Source: Abelmoschus esculentus (lineage: Eukaryota > Streptophyta > Magnoliopsida > Malvales > Malvaceae). Taken from it: a stretch of 64,000 bases of DNA. The notes under the pieces were generated by a model. The model saw nothing but the letters and a program-made list of their open reading frames with translations, was not told the origin of the DNA and ran no database searches. Below are positions 27,301 through 38,100 of this stretch, piece after piece (the first letter of the stretch is position 1; each line of letters starts with the position of its first letter). A program made the translations under genes and the position numbers. Location of the stretch: the NCBI GenBank assembly GCA_035048815.1, contig JAUCBN010000018.1, positions 15,891,001-15,955,000 of the forward strand. Direction: 5' to 3'.

Positions 27301-28079
27301 AGTAAAAAGCTAAAAATTTTGGTTTAATCTGTATAATTTTGTTCAAAAGCCCATAATTAACTATTTGAAATCATAAAATTTGATTTAATAACATTTGGTT
27401 ATCGTTTTGTTGGGATTAAAACATGCTTGTCTAAATGGGCTTTATTGAAAATCCGTTTGAATTTTAACCGAGTAAAAAGTAGAAAATTTGAGATTAATCT
27501 ATATAATTTTGTTCAAACTCCCATAATTAACTATTTGAACAAATAAAATTTGATTTAATAACATTTGGTAGTTGTTTTGTTAGGATTAAAACGTGCTTGT
27601 CTAAATTGGCTTTATAGAGAATCCGTTCGAATTTTAACCGAGTAAAAATCTAAAAATTTTAGATTAATCTGTATAATATTATTGAAAAGCCATAATTAAC
27701 TATTTAAACTAAAAAATTGATTTAATAACATTTGGTTATCCTTTTGTTGCGAATAAAACGTGCATGTCTAAATGGGCTTTATAGAGAATCCGTTTGAATT
27801 TTAACCGAGTAATAAGCTGAAAATATGAATTAATCTGTATAATTTTTGCTCAAAAGCCAATAATTATATATTTGAACTCAAAAATTATTATTTAAAAACT
27901 TTTGGTTATCATTTTATTGTGATTAAAACGTGCATGTCTAAATGTGTTTTATTGATAATCCGTTTGAATTTTAACCGGGTAAAAAGCTGAAAAATTGAGA
28001 TTAATTCTAATAATTTTGTTCAAAAGCCCGTAATTAACTATTTGAACTCATAAAATTTGATTTAATAACATTTTGGTTG
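15390..28079. repeat. ~170 bp AT-rich satellite array with longer higher-order periods
   Basis: Continuation of the same satellite family, about 75 monomers. The 511 bp trimer order is not maintained here. A marked monomer ('ctaaatggct' followed by 'ttaacctac') recurs at 19821, 22207 and 23904. A second marker ('ttgcaattaaa' variants) recurs at 20481/20992 and 22868/23379. These give a 2387 bp (14-monomer) period followed by a shorter repeat of about 1.7-1.87 kb. Near 24950-25200 monomers are scrambled and partly deleted, and 25.2-28.0 kb is more diverged. I see no genes or RNA genes in this stretch. Short ORFs here such as 16857-17108 are chance frames in the satellite. Confidence 0.92.
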
Positions 28080-29240
28080 AAATGGTGAAGATCGCGAAAC
28101 CATATACCTTCGGCTGCTTTTATTAGACAGATAGTGTCTCACTAAAGCATATGCCATCCACATTTATCGGCTTTCCCCGACCACCAGTAACAGCGTTTCG
28201 AAGTAGTCATATCAACGATAATGTTTTGGGGTAGAAGGTAACAAGACATAACATATTGTGGCACTGATTGTATGATAGATTTGATGAAAATTTCTCTACC
28301 GCTAAAGGAGAGCAAGTGCTTATACCATTTGCTAAGATGAGCATTCATTTTGTCTTTAGTAAAATCCAAAGTTGCGGTCTTATTCTTCCCAATGAGGAGT
28401 GGAACCCCCAAATAAATACCAGGGTCATCGACCTCTCTTACATTAAGGATGTTATTGATTTCTGATCGAAGGGATGTAAATGTTTTGCGTGAGAAATATA
28501 TAGTTGATTTTTCAAAATTCACCACCTCACCAGACGAAATGGCATAAGTATGCAAAGCGTCCTTGAGGTGTTGAGCTTCTGTAGTTATATTCTTAAGGAA
28601 CACCACACAATCGTCAACAAAGAGGAGGTGATTTATACGGGGGTCGTTCCTGCTAGCACAAAGGCCAGAGAGATTGCCAATAACTTTCTCAGCATTGAGC
28701 AATGTTGAAAGACCTTGAGTACAAAAAAGAAACAAGAAATGTGAAAGGGGATCTCCTTGTTGAAGCCCTCTCTAAGGTTTAAAAGATCGTGAAAGAGAAT
28801 CATTGACACGTACATGAAAAGACATAGAAGAGACACAATTCATAATAAGGGAAACCCATTTGTCACTAAAACCTAGATGGAGCATAATTTGTTGTAGAAA
28901 AGACCATTCGACATGGTCGAAAGCTTTCTCCATGTCCAAATTTAAACTAGCACCTTTGGCAAGGGAGGTCTCGTTAGTATTTAAAGTGTGGATAATCTCA
29001 TGGGCAATGAGAATATTATCGGTAATGTTCCTACCTTGAACAAAGGCAGCTTGATTACCGCCTATACATAAAGGGGTGATAGATTTCAAACGATTAACAA
29101 GCACTTTGGCAATAGTTAGATAACTGTACATAGGCTAATAAGTCTGAGATGTCACATAGTTGTGGGATCATTAATTTTGAGTATCAAAACGATGATAGTA
29201 TGATTGACCTCTTCCATGCGAACAGACCCACTTAGGAGTC
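28080..29240 (-). mobile_element. LINE copy E, internal RT fragment
   Basis: Fragment of the same LINE family with both ends missing. At the low end the satellite ('ttttggttg') joins directly to the connection region ('aaatggtgaagatcg'). At the high end the LINE stops at 'ggagtctgag' and continues as the gypsy LTR ('ccacaaaacaaagag'). No poly(A) tract, endonuclease or target-site duplication is present. The fragment was therefore produced by rearrangement or deletion and not by simple retrotransposition. Confidence 0.9.
28142..29131 (-). pseudogene. LINE E reverse transcriptase (broken)
   Basis: Minus-strand RT pieces at 28772-29131 and 28142-28735 are separated by a stop and a frame change. 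Visible motifs are GGNQAAFVQGRNITDN, LDMEKAFDHVEW (motif A), QGDPLSHFLFLFCTQGLS-like motif B sequence, LLFVDDCVVFLKN (motif C, VDD), FEKSTIYFSRKT, DPGIYLGVPLLIGK and LSFSGREIFIKSIIQ. The catalytic aspartates are still present, unlike in copy A, but the frame is broken and the endonuclease and C-terminal domains are missing. Confidence 0.9.
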
Positions 29241-30528
29241 TGAGCCACAAAACAAAGAGATGATTTGATAAGTCGATAAAGTTCTTAAAAGAACAAGAAT
29301 GAGAAATTAACTCACAAAATAAATAATCTGATTCAAAGTTGTGTGTTCAAATGCTAAAATGGCTACATATTTATATGAAATGAAAGGGTGTGGCCAAAGG
29401 ACATTCCCCTTTGAAAAGGTGGATGAATAGTGGCCTTGGTGTTTGCTCAATTGGTGGTGTCTCCCTCCTTAACCATTCGGGTTGAATGGTGTCTCCTTCC
29501 AAGAATTGTTGCAACTTTTCGGTTCAAAATTCTAGCTTGCACAGTCTTCAGTAAATTGGACATATCTCAAGTTCCCAATATCAGATTGATGCAATTCGAC
29601 ATGCGTTGGAAATATAAGAGATAGAGGAACAACTTTCATAAAGACACCGAAACCCAATTCTACTTGTATATTACTCGAAATTGGCAAACAAGTGGACCAT
29701 CATGAATCCGCCCAATGAAGAGTGTTATCTCTTTGTTTTGGCGCCGAAACATGTTTCCCTCCATGGTTGGTCGGTTGTGTCTCTTAGGGACAAACATGTC
29801 CTTCCATGGTTGAGATGAAGGTTGTCGGGTGAGCTAAGATAAGCTTGATGAACTAAGGCTGAGCTGGGTTGAGCTGATCTAGCTAGATGATTTAGCTAGT
29901 TGAAAGTTCACCATCTTTGAGTGATGATTTGAGCTGAACGGCTAACCCCTTAGTTGAGTGAATTGATCCTTAGGGCCATAATACTCTCCTTAATCCATAA
30001 GAGTGTATAGGAGCTGATCCGAATCCCAAATGAAGGGAAATTCACCATTTGTCGTTTTGAGCTCATTTTGAACTCGTGAGCTAGAACGGAGCTATCTTCC
30101 ACTTCATTGCGCTGCCTAGGAGTGTTTAGTACATTTTGGTGTTGATCAGAAACTGGTAAGTGCCTCAAAAAATGATTATTTGTTTTGAGCTCAAATGGTG
30201 CATTTGAGCTAAAACGGAGCTGGCCAATAGTCCTTTAAGCTGTGTTTAACATAACCTGCAAAGAAACAACTTAAACTAATAAGTATGATGTTACTAAACA
30301 TGTGTTGAATATTAATTATGCATAATATAAGCTAAATAAAGCTATGGTTCAATACTAATTACTAAGTTATCAATAGTAATATAAGGAAATAAACATTATA
30401 TGTATATAATATGAGATAGCAAGGGAGTGTAGCACATGAATTGAGTAAATAAAGAGGATTAAGTAGAACTCCCTGATTGGAATTTTGTGACTTAAGGTAT
30501 GGGCAGAAACTAAAGTTGGGCGTGCACA
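29241..30528 (-). mobile_element. 3' LTR of gypsy element G1 (truncated)
   Basis: This copy aligns with 33153-34165 and 52400-53603. Shared blocks include 'gataagtcgataaagttctt', 'gtgtggccaa', 'gtggaccatcatgaat' and 'aaataaagaggattaag'. On the plus strand the LTR ends in ...GTGCACA at 30528, immediately before a purine/pyrimidine tract that is the polypurine tract on the minus strand. About 480 bp of the LTR at the low-coordinate side is missing because it is fused to LINE E. The full LTR of this family is about 1.74 kb, judged from the copy at 51915-53603 plus the extra end seen here. Confidence 0.8.
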
Positions 30529-30548
30529 TATTATCCCCTTCTTCTTTT
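30529..30548 (-). other. Polypurine tract of gypsy element G1
   Basis: On the minus strand this reads AAAAGAAGAAGGGGATAATA directly before the LTR start TGTGCAC. The preceding sequence (GGTTCGATTTGAGGATAAAT) matches the usual end of plant Ty3/gypsy pol, so this is the plus-strand primer site of the element. Confidence 0.7.
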
Positions 30549-30633
30549 GGGCGATTTATCCTCAAATCGAACCCCTTGGTGCTGCAATCTCCCTTAGCAA
30601 TTGGAAAGAAATAGTTTTAACGTGCATGGCCTT
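30549..30633 (-). other. Collapsed pol region of gypsy G1
   Basis: Only about 85 bp separates the end of the protease frame from the polypurine tract. The reverse transcriptase, RNase H and integrase that normally fill about 3 kb here are absent. The remaining piece retains the terminal 'ggttcgatttgaggat' stretch typical of the pol end. Confidence 0.65.
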
Positions 30634-32283
30634 CTATCTCCTCCTTGAATTTCTGAAAAGAAGATGAGAATTCTTTTTGGCTTGTTTTGGGTTAGAAAAT
30701 TCAGAAGTGAGCACGGGATGTGTCAAAAGACATTCCCTACTCAACTTGATGCTGCCAGACACCTTTTCTTCCCTAGGCCCTCCTTCTTTAAGCTTGGTTT
30801 GGATCTTCTCTTGTTTCCTAGCCTCCACACTTTGTTTCATCAGAATCTGGTCACTTTGCACTTGTTTAGGCGTCATAGGTGCGAGCACTATCTTCTTTCC
30901 TCCATGCTTGAAGATGAACCGATTGGTGCAACAATCATACATCGTTCTTCGATCATATTGCCATGGCCTCTCAAGTAAAATGTGACTTGCGTGCATAGGA
31001 ACTACGTTGCACAAACTCTCATCCTTATATGAACCAATAGAGAAAGGGACAAGAACCTGTTTGGTGACCTTTAATTCCCCCGAATCATCGAGCCATTGGA
31101 GTTTATATGGGTCTGGATGCTTTAAAGTTTTGAGGTCGAGTTTATCCACCATAAGAGTTCTAGCCACGTTGGTGCAGCTTCCACCATCGATTATCATAAA
31201 ACACATTTTGTTGTTAACATAACACCTAGTGTGAAATATGTTCTCTCGTTGCTCCTCTTCTTCTGACATTTGGGTGTTTAAAAGCCTTTTAACAACCATA
31301 AGTTGTCCTTCAACGGCGGGGGTGAATTCTTCTTCTTCCTCTTGCTTGGATTCTTCCGAAATTTCTTCCTCATTATCCGATGCAATCTCTCCATTTTCCA
31401 GCAACAACATAGTGTTTCTATTTGGACATTGGCTAGCAATATGGCTATTCCCTAAGCACTTGAAACATTTGATCTCTCGGGATTGTGTGGACACTTCTTG
31501 TTGCTTTCCTCGAATATTATCCACCATAGGCTTGGTTTTGGATGTTTCAGCCTGTTCTTTGCCTTGGAAAGGAGTATTTCTCAGAGGTGTGTTTGGACTC
31601 TATTTAGGGGCTGCATTTGTGACACCTCTAGAAGATGATCTCTTGCGTTGTTGCCTCTCGATTTTGATAGCCATATGCACCATGTCCTCAATTTCAATGT
31701 AGTGTTGTAATTCCACTACGTCAGCATTATCTTTGTTTAATTTGGACAAAAACCTTGTCATGGTGGCTTCGCGGTCTTCATGCACACTTGTTCGGATCTT
31801 GGCTATTTCCATCTCTTTGTAGTAGTCTTCCACGGTTCTACTTCCTTGTTTAAGATTCTGCAACTTATAATAGAGATCACGGTGATAATGAGTAGGAACA
31901 AAACATTTCCTAAGAATACATTTCATTTCTCTCCAAGTGTTGATAGGTCATTCACAATTGCGTCTCCTTGTTGATCCTAGTTAATCCCACCATACATGTG
32001 CGTAGTCAATAAATTTTAAGGAAGCCATGTGCTCCTTTTGCTCGGAATGGTTATGGCATTCAAAGATCTGCTCCACTTTGCTCTCCCAGTCCAAATATGC
32101 CTCCGGTTTTGATTTTCCTTGAAAGAGAGGAATGTTAACTCGGACGCTCCCAAAATTGTCATCCAATTGGACATGGTTCCTTCCATTGCTCCAGACTGAA
32201 AGAGTTCTAGCCAATCTCTTGCCTTCTATTCCCCCCAAACTTGTCAATATCCTAAGAAATGATGGTCGTTCGGGCTGAAACAA
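30634..32283 (-). pseudogene. Gypsy G1 gag-protease remnant
   Basis: The minus-strand frame is broken into three parts. 31981-32283 carries the gag N-terminal core (VNIPLFQGKSKPEAYLDWE, then IDYAHVWWD). 31600-31926 carries the central gag (FVPTHYHRDLYYKLQNLKQG, EDYYKEME). 30634-31527 carries the CCHC zinc knuckle CFKCLGNSHIASQC and the retropepsin-like site MIIDGGSCTNVA, with the later LLERPWQYD block. This gag core, knuckle and IDGGSCTN protease are the usual set of plant Ty3/gypsy elements. Stops and a frameshift lie between the parts, and the RT, RNase H and integrase domains are missing. Such elements can only move if supplied in trans. With the gag broken, this copy is most likely dead. 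Confidence 0.9.
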
Positions 32284-32637
32284 AGGTTAGGTGTGCAAAT
32301 AGAAAGAAGGAAAAAGTTTAGGGATTGAATAAAGAAAATTTTCAAGGATTCAATTGAAAAGGACTAAAGAAAAACAGAAACGTTACCACAAAACTCAACT
32401 TACAAATTGGTCTTGAGCAATCAAACTTGAGGAACTTCTCGGAGTTGGTTGCTTGGACGTTTGTACTTGAATCTTCAGCCTTTCAAAATTCGAATTTCTT
32501 TTTTATTCACTCTCTCTCTTTTTTAAATCTAATTCAGATTCCTTATATGCTAGAACAATCTGAATTTTCTTTTTTTTGTTTTTCTTTTTTTTTTAATCAG
32601 AATTGAAATAACAAGAAATTGGGCTTACTTGATTCTT
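32284..32637. other. Gypsy G1 5' untranslated leader
   Basis: AT-rich sequence between the gag start and the primer binding site, with T-rich runs at 32508-32595. I see no gene. It is the expected leader of the element. Confidence 0.6.
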
Positions 32638-32657
32638 CCTTTGCTCTGATTATCATT
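32638..32657 (-). other. Primer binding site of gypsy G1
   Basis: On the minus strand this reads AATGATAATCAGAGCAAAGG, two bases after the LTR. It resembles the tRNA-Met-type site TGGTATCAGAGC common in plant LTR retrotransposons, with substitutions. It marks the boundary of the 5' LTR at 32658. Confidence 0.65.
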
Positions 32658-34165
32658 TAATATGCTCTAACTCTCCAAAGATGCTTGTAGAGAGAAGCTT
32701 TGATTGCCCGGACCTTAAAATGCAAGCAAGCCTTGGATAACACTTGTTTCCGGAACAAAAGAATGTTAAATGTTGTTGGAAATAAGATAAGGATGATTTG
32801 AGAAGAGGTTATGGTGTAGGGTATTGTTTAGACGAAAATGAAGCTGTCTTGGTGAAGGGAATGCATGAGGGATGTTGATGGTTGATTTAGGAAGGAAATG
32901 GAGGTGTTTAAATGAAGTAAATGATATGGAAGGATATGTTAAGGGATGGTGAAGAATGGTGGACGAAAATGGAAGGTGGATGGTGATTATGTGATGATGG
33001 AATGATAGTATTCAAAGGGGCAACGGTTGAACTTATGTTATAGGAACATAAACCCAATCTAGTTGCAACTCTGAGGGTGGTAGATACACTTAGACTTCTT
33101 GGAAATGTAATTCCAAAAATCTAAAGTATAAAGGATGGAGGGTGACGCCACAAAACAAAGAGATGATTATATAAGTCGATAAAGTTCTTAAAAGAACAAG
33201 AATGAGAGGTTAACTCACAAAATAAATAATCTGATTTAAAGTTGTGTGTTGAAATGCTAAAATAGCTACATATTTATAGGAAATGAAAGGGTGTGGCCAA
33301 GGGACATTCCACTTTGAAAATGTGGCTGAATAGTAGTGGCCTTAGTGTCTGTTCAATTGGTGGTTTCTTCCTCCTTAACCGTTCAGGTTAAGTGGTGTCT
33401 CCATCCAAGAATTGTTGTAACTTTTCGGTTCAAAATTCCAGCCTGCACATCAACATTCATTGGAAAGATAAGAGATAGAAGAACAACATCCATGAAGACA
33501 TCGAAACCCAATTCTACTTGTATCTTACTCGAAATTGGCAAACAAGTGGACCATCATGAATCTGCCCAATGAAGAGTGATATCTCTTTGTTTTGGCGCCC
33601 AAACATGTTTCCCTCCATGGTTGGTCGATTGTGTCTCTTGGGGAGGGAACTTGTCTTTCCATGGTTGAGCTGAAGGTTGTAGGCTGAGCTAAGATGAGCT
33701 GGATCAACCATGATTGATCTGAGATAGCTAGCTGATTTATCTAGCTGAAAGTTCACCATCTTTGAGTGATGATTTGAGATGAACAACTAACTCCCTAGCT
33801 GCGTGAACTGATCCTTAGGGCCATGATACTCTCCTAGGAGTGTTTAGTATATTTTGGTGTTGATCGGAAGCTGGTAATTGCTTCAAACAATGATTCTTTG
33901 TTTTGAGCTCAAATAGTGCATTTGAGCCAAAACGGAGATGGTCAATATAAGCTAAATAAAGAAACGACCTAAACAAATAAGTATGATGTAACTAAACATG
34001 TGTTGAATATTAATTACGCATAATATAAGCTAAATAAAGTCTTGGTTCAACACTAATTACTAAGTTATCAATAGTAATATACGAAAATAAACATTATAGG
34101 TATATAATATGAGATAGCAAGTGAGTGTAGCACATGAATTGAGTAAATAAAGAGGATTAAGTAGA
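32658..34165 (-). mobile_element. 5' LTR of gypsy element G1 (truncated at outer end)
   Basis: On the plus strand the LTR begins TAATATGCTC, which is TGATATGCTC in the copy at 51915, next to the primer binding site. It runs through the blocks shared with 29241-30528. The outer ~50 bp present at 30475-30528 is missing. The LTR stops at 'gattaagtagaac' and the 33 bp array follows. The same breakpoint occurs in the copy at 53603, so the two junctions were copied together. Confidence 0.8.
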
Positions 34166-34978
34166 ACCATTGTCTTTGAGTGCATGTCATAGTGAACTGT
34201 CCCTCTCTTTGAGCGTATACTATGATGGATGACCCCACTCCTTGAGCGTATGTTGCGATGAATGACCCCTCTCTTCGAGTTCATGTCATAATAAATGATC
34301 CCTTTCTTAGAGCGTATACCGTGATGGACGACCCCTCTCTTTGAGTGTATGTCACGATGAATGGCACCTCTCTTCGAGTGTATGTCATAGTTAACGGTCC
34401 CTTTCTTAGAGCGTATACCGTGATCGATGACCCTTCTCTTTGAGCGTATGTCGCGATGAATGACCCCTCTCTTTGAGTTCACGTCATGGAGAATGGTCCC
34501 TCTTTTTGAACGTATGTCGCGATGGAAAACCCCTCTCTTCGAGTGCATGTCATAATAAACATTTCCTCTATTTGAGCGTATATCGTGATCGATGACCCCT
34601 CTCTTTGAGCATATGTTCGATGAATGACCCCTCTCTACGAGTGCATGTCATGGTGAATGGTCCCTCTCTTTGTGCGTATACCGTTGCTCTTTGAGCGTAT
34701 GTCGCGATGAAAGACCCCTCTCTTCGAGTGCATGTCATAATGAACGGTCCCTCTCATTGAGCGTATGTCGCGGTGAATGACCCCTCTTGTCAAGTGTATG
34801 TCATAATGAACGATTCCTCTCTTTGAGAGTATGCCATGATGGACGACCCCTCTCTCTGAGCGCATGTCGCGATGGATGACCCCTCTCTTTGAGCGCATGT
34901 CGCAATGAATGACCCCTCTCTTCGAGTGCATGTTATAATAATCCGTCCATTTTTAGACCGTATACCATGATGGGCGAC
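34166..34978. repeat. 33 bp / 99 bp tandem array
   Basis: Same subunits as at 3074-6214. It is sandwiched between two LTR fragments and equivalent to 53604-54310. The repetitive minus-strand frames (period 11 residues per subunit) are a consequence of unit length. Confidence 0.88.
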
Positions 34979-36003
34979 CATTCTTGATGTGTGCCAATCT
35001 TGTTGATGATGCTGAGTGGCAAACTTTGATTGTAGGACCTAGGAAGGAAGCAAGTCTCTCGCAAGAATTGACTGCAAAATGAAGAATTAAGAATAAAGGA
35101 TGAAAGGAATAAGTAGAATTAATAAAAGGAATAGTTTAGGGACTGATTTGGAAGTGGAAGGATGTGTGGTGTTGATGAGGGTGAATGGATATTTAGGACG
35201 TTTTGTGGTTATGACAAAGGATTGGAATGATGTATACAATATGAGGATATGTAACGAATGGTGAAATGGAAATAGTATCTTAAAGATACTCAAGGAAGAA
35301 ACTAGGTTATAGAAAACCTAATCCTGAACCTTATATTGATCTTTAAGGAAGAAACTAGGTTATGGAAATAGTATCTCTTTGTTTTGGTGCCCACTTGCTT
35401 TCCCTCCAATATCTTGGCATCCAATGTGTATGATGGACGGACATGATGCTTCGTGAAGGGTTGGTGACCTTCGGGTGTAGTTGAGATGAGCTAATCAAGC
35501 TGGGAGTGAGCTGAATTAAACTGAGCTATCTAGCTGAAAGACATAGCTAAAGTATGAAGCTGAAATAAGCTAATCTAAGATGCCTTTAGCAAAGTGAGTT
35601 GGTCTGTTAGCTTCCATATACTCTCTTCTAGTGCTAGGAGTGTTTTGGAGCTGATCCGAATCTCCTAAGGCCTCATTTTGAATTATGCTTCATTTGATCT
35701 CATATGGGATTTGTGAGCTGACATGAAGCTAGTCTTGAGTCCTTTAAGTATTGTAGGAGAGTTCCATGCATTTTCAAGCTATTCTGAAGTTGGCTCCTTG
35801 TGTTTCTAGCATTGCCTTCCGTTTAGCTTCTTCTGAGCTGACTGAGCTAACACCGAGCTAATACTTACTCCTTGAACAATATGTAAGTTCTATGAAGAAA
35901 ACATAATAATTGAAATAATGAGAATACTTAAAGTAACTTAATATAAATTTAGATCTAAGCTGAAACTTAATAATGTGGTTATAATGACTATTCATGTTTA
36001 TAG
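34979..36003 (-). mobile_element. Second, diverged gypsy LTR fragment (G3), internally deleted
   Basis: Colinear with 54311-55858 ('gtgtgccaatcttgttgatg', 'gacctaggaaggaag', 'ggtgaccttcgggtgtag', 'tgagctatctagctgaaag'). About 580 bp is missing near 35340, where 'gatctttaagg' is followed directly by 'aagaaactagg'. The organisation parallels the G1 LTR, including the 'gagct/agctga' rich part and the sequence around the 'ttatctctttg' block. It is therefore a related but older LTR. No internal coding region is attached. Confidence 0.65.
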
Positions 36004-36514
36004 CCCTGTCTTTGGGCGTATATCGCGATGAAAGACCTTTATCTTCAAGTGCATGTCATAATGAATAGTCCATTTCTTAGAGTGTATACCGTGATGGACG
36101 ACCCCTATCTTTGAGCGTGTGACACGAAGAATGACCCCTCTCTTTGAGCATATGTCGCGATGAATGAACATTATCTTCGAGTGCATGTAATAATGAACGA
36201 TCCTTCTCTTTGAGCGTATATTATGATGTACGACCCCTCTGCTTGAGCGTATTACTCGATGAATGATACCTCTCTTCGAGTGCATGTCATAATGAACGAT
36301 CATTTTCTTAGAGCGTATACCGTGATGAATGATCCCTCTCTTTAAACTTAAGTTGCGGTGAATGACCCCTCTCTTCTAGCGTATGTCATAATGAACGGTC
36401 ATTCTCTTTGAGAGTATACCGTGATGGACGACCCCTCTCTTTAAGCGTATGTCTCGATAAATGACCCCTCTCTTCGAGTGAATGTCATAATGTACGATCC
36501 CTTTCTGAGAGCGT
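36004..36514. repeat. 33 bp / 99 bp tandem array
   Basis: Five or so trimers of the same array, ending at 'agagcgta' where a 23 bp satellite sliver begins. Equivalent to 55859-56503. Confidence 0.87.
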
Positions 36515-36537
36515 ATTAGAGAATCCATTCGAATTTT
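36515..36537. repeat. Satellite sliver and left target-site duplication of LINE B
   Basis: Remnant of the 170 bp satellite ('tagagaatccattcgaatttt') between the array and the LINE 3' end. 36522-36537 is AATCCATTCGAATTTT. It matches 43343-43358 (AATCCGTTCGAATTTT) on the other side of the LINE with one difference. Confidence 0.85.
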
Positions 36538-36577
36538 TTTTGAAAGAAAGGGCCTCATTAAAAAAACCTATAGCCAG

Positions 36578-36593
36578 TCACCTCGGGAGGTGA
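36578..36593 (-). promoter_or_regulatory. 3' UTR hairpin of LINE B
   Basis: TCACCT-CCCG-AGGTGA on the minus strand: a 6 bp perfect stem with a 4 nt loop, about 40 nt from the 3' end. The stem is shared with C (loop ACCG) and largely with A. Confidence 0.5.
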
Positions 36594-36659
36594 GTAGGCC
36601 TCTATGAGGAAAAGATTACCCAAGTTTTTATTGAGAAGAAGAGGAGAACCTCTCTGAGT

Positions 36660-37110
36660 TTATAGAAGCCCGAATAAAATTAGGAAAGTTACATCCAAAA
36701 GAGAAAGAAAAGAACACAAAGCTCTAGAAGCAAGGACAAGAGCTGCAACATTTGCTTCTCTAGGTACATAACAAATCTTACAATCAGGCAAAGCACTAAG
36801 AGCACAATGAATTCGAGACACTAAAGGTTGCACCGTGGAAAGATCATGATGATGGGTGTTGTTAACTTTGTTGGAAATGGAAGCAGAATCGGTCTCAAGG
36901 ATGACATTAGACCAGCCATCATCAACAACAAGATTAAGTCCCTCCAAAATGGCAAGAGCTTCGGCTGAAGCTGGATCTAGACAGAAGGCGAGGGGCATAA
37001 AGCGTCCACCAAGGACGAAGCCTGAAGAATCCCAAGCAATGACACCTGCAGCAGCTCCCTTCAAAATTGGGTAAAAGGCGCCATCTGTATTAACCTTAAC
37101 AAAACCGCGG
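36660..37110 (-). pseudogene. LINE B RNase H-like (RVT_3) domain
   Basis: The minus-strand translation contains AAAGVIAWDSSGFVLGGRF, AEALAILEGLNLVVD, VILETDSASISNKVNN and CKICYVPREANVAALVLASRAL. These are the strands and acidic motifs (the E of AEALA, the D of ETDS) of the plant LINE-associated RNase H-like domain. It would degrade template RNA during or after target-primed reverse transcription. A stop separates it from the zinc-knuckle part upstream, so the copy is broken. Confidence 0.85.
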
Positions 37111-37322
37111 TCCGGTTTTGTCCATTTAGCCTGAGCAAAGGTGGGCTCAGCTAGTCAGGATCTTAGATGGAGAGCATCATTGGCTGATGTATAATCGTCG
37201 AAGAGTTTTCGTGCGTTAGATAGAGTTAACCATGGTGGATTGAGATGATTATTATGCACAAATTCATTACGACGATTCCATAAGTTCCATAGAATTGTTA
37301 TTAGGAAGGAGAATTGGTGCAA

Positions 37323-38100
37323 TTAGAGAAAACCAGCTATTTTAGAAAACCACTGGTGGGGGGAGATTGAAGTATTAGAGAAAATATGGCCTGGAAACCC
37401 TGCCAAACGGAGAGCTTCCATGGCACTAGGAAAATCCCTTAAAGCATGAAGGGTAATTTCAATATTCGTATTACAAATTGGGCAAACCCTAATACCGAGA
37501 TTTGCTTGGAGGATTTTGTGGCTAGACGGTAGGGCATCATGGCTTAATCGCCATCCAAAGGAACGAACATTAGGAAAGGTAGGCAACTTAGAAAGAATTT
37601 TCCATAGCCTAGAGGGTCTATTAACCGGCCCTAGTTGCAGTTGGAGAAATTGATAACCAGAACGCACAGTATAGATGCCAAAGTCGTGATGACCCCAAAG
37701 GGTAGTATCTTTCGTATCATTAATGATTGGTACATTAAGGATTCTGTTAGCATCTTCGTGAGAGAAATAATCTCTCACCTTGGATTCATTCCATCGGGGT
37801 AGATTAGACATCATAAAAAATCCCGCTCAAAGAGGAACTTCCTCATTCACTTCATAATCGCCATAAAGGTGTAAAGGCTTAGATCCTCCCCAATTGTCAA
37901 AGTGGACCTGTATCTGACTTGACATACCTAGTCGTTTAAAGAATCCATTTCCATGTTTAAAGATAGCTATACTAAGACCTTTCCAAGCAAAGGAAGATCT
38001 TCGAGTGGAATCGGATTCGAGCACAGAACGTGATGGATAATATTTGCACTTGTAGACCTGGCTAGGAAGAATATCAGGCTCAAAAATTATTCTCCAAATT
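37323..38100 (-). pseudogene. LINE B connection and zf-RVT region
   Basis: Two minus-strand frames (37827-38024 and 37323-37814) show SSFAWKGLSIAI, LHLYGDYEVNEEVPL, ILNVPIINDTKDTTLWGHH, RSGYQFLQLQLGPVNRPSRL, FGWRLSHDALPS and the CPICN knuckle followed by TLHALRDFPSAMEALRLAGF. This is the zf-RVT domain downstream of LINE reverse transcriptases. A stop near 37825 interrupts it. Confidence 0.88.

Noticed and set aside
6429..28079. CRISPR-like array
   Set aside because: Repeats are ~170 bp head-to-tail satellite monomers with no unique spacers, in a plant-type genomic context.
31007..31702. Plus-strand ORFs opposite the gypsy gag-protease
   Set aside because: They are the antisense shadow of a recognised gag-protease on the minus strand.
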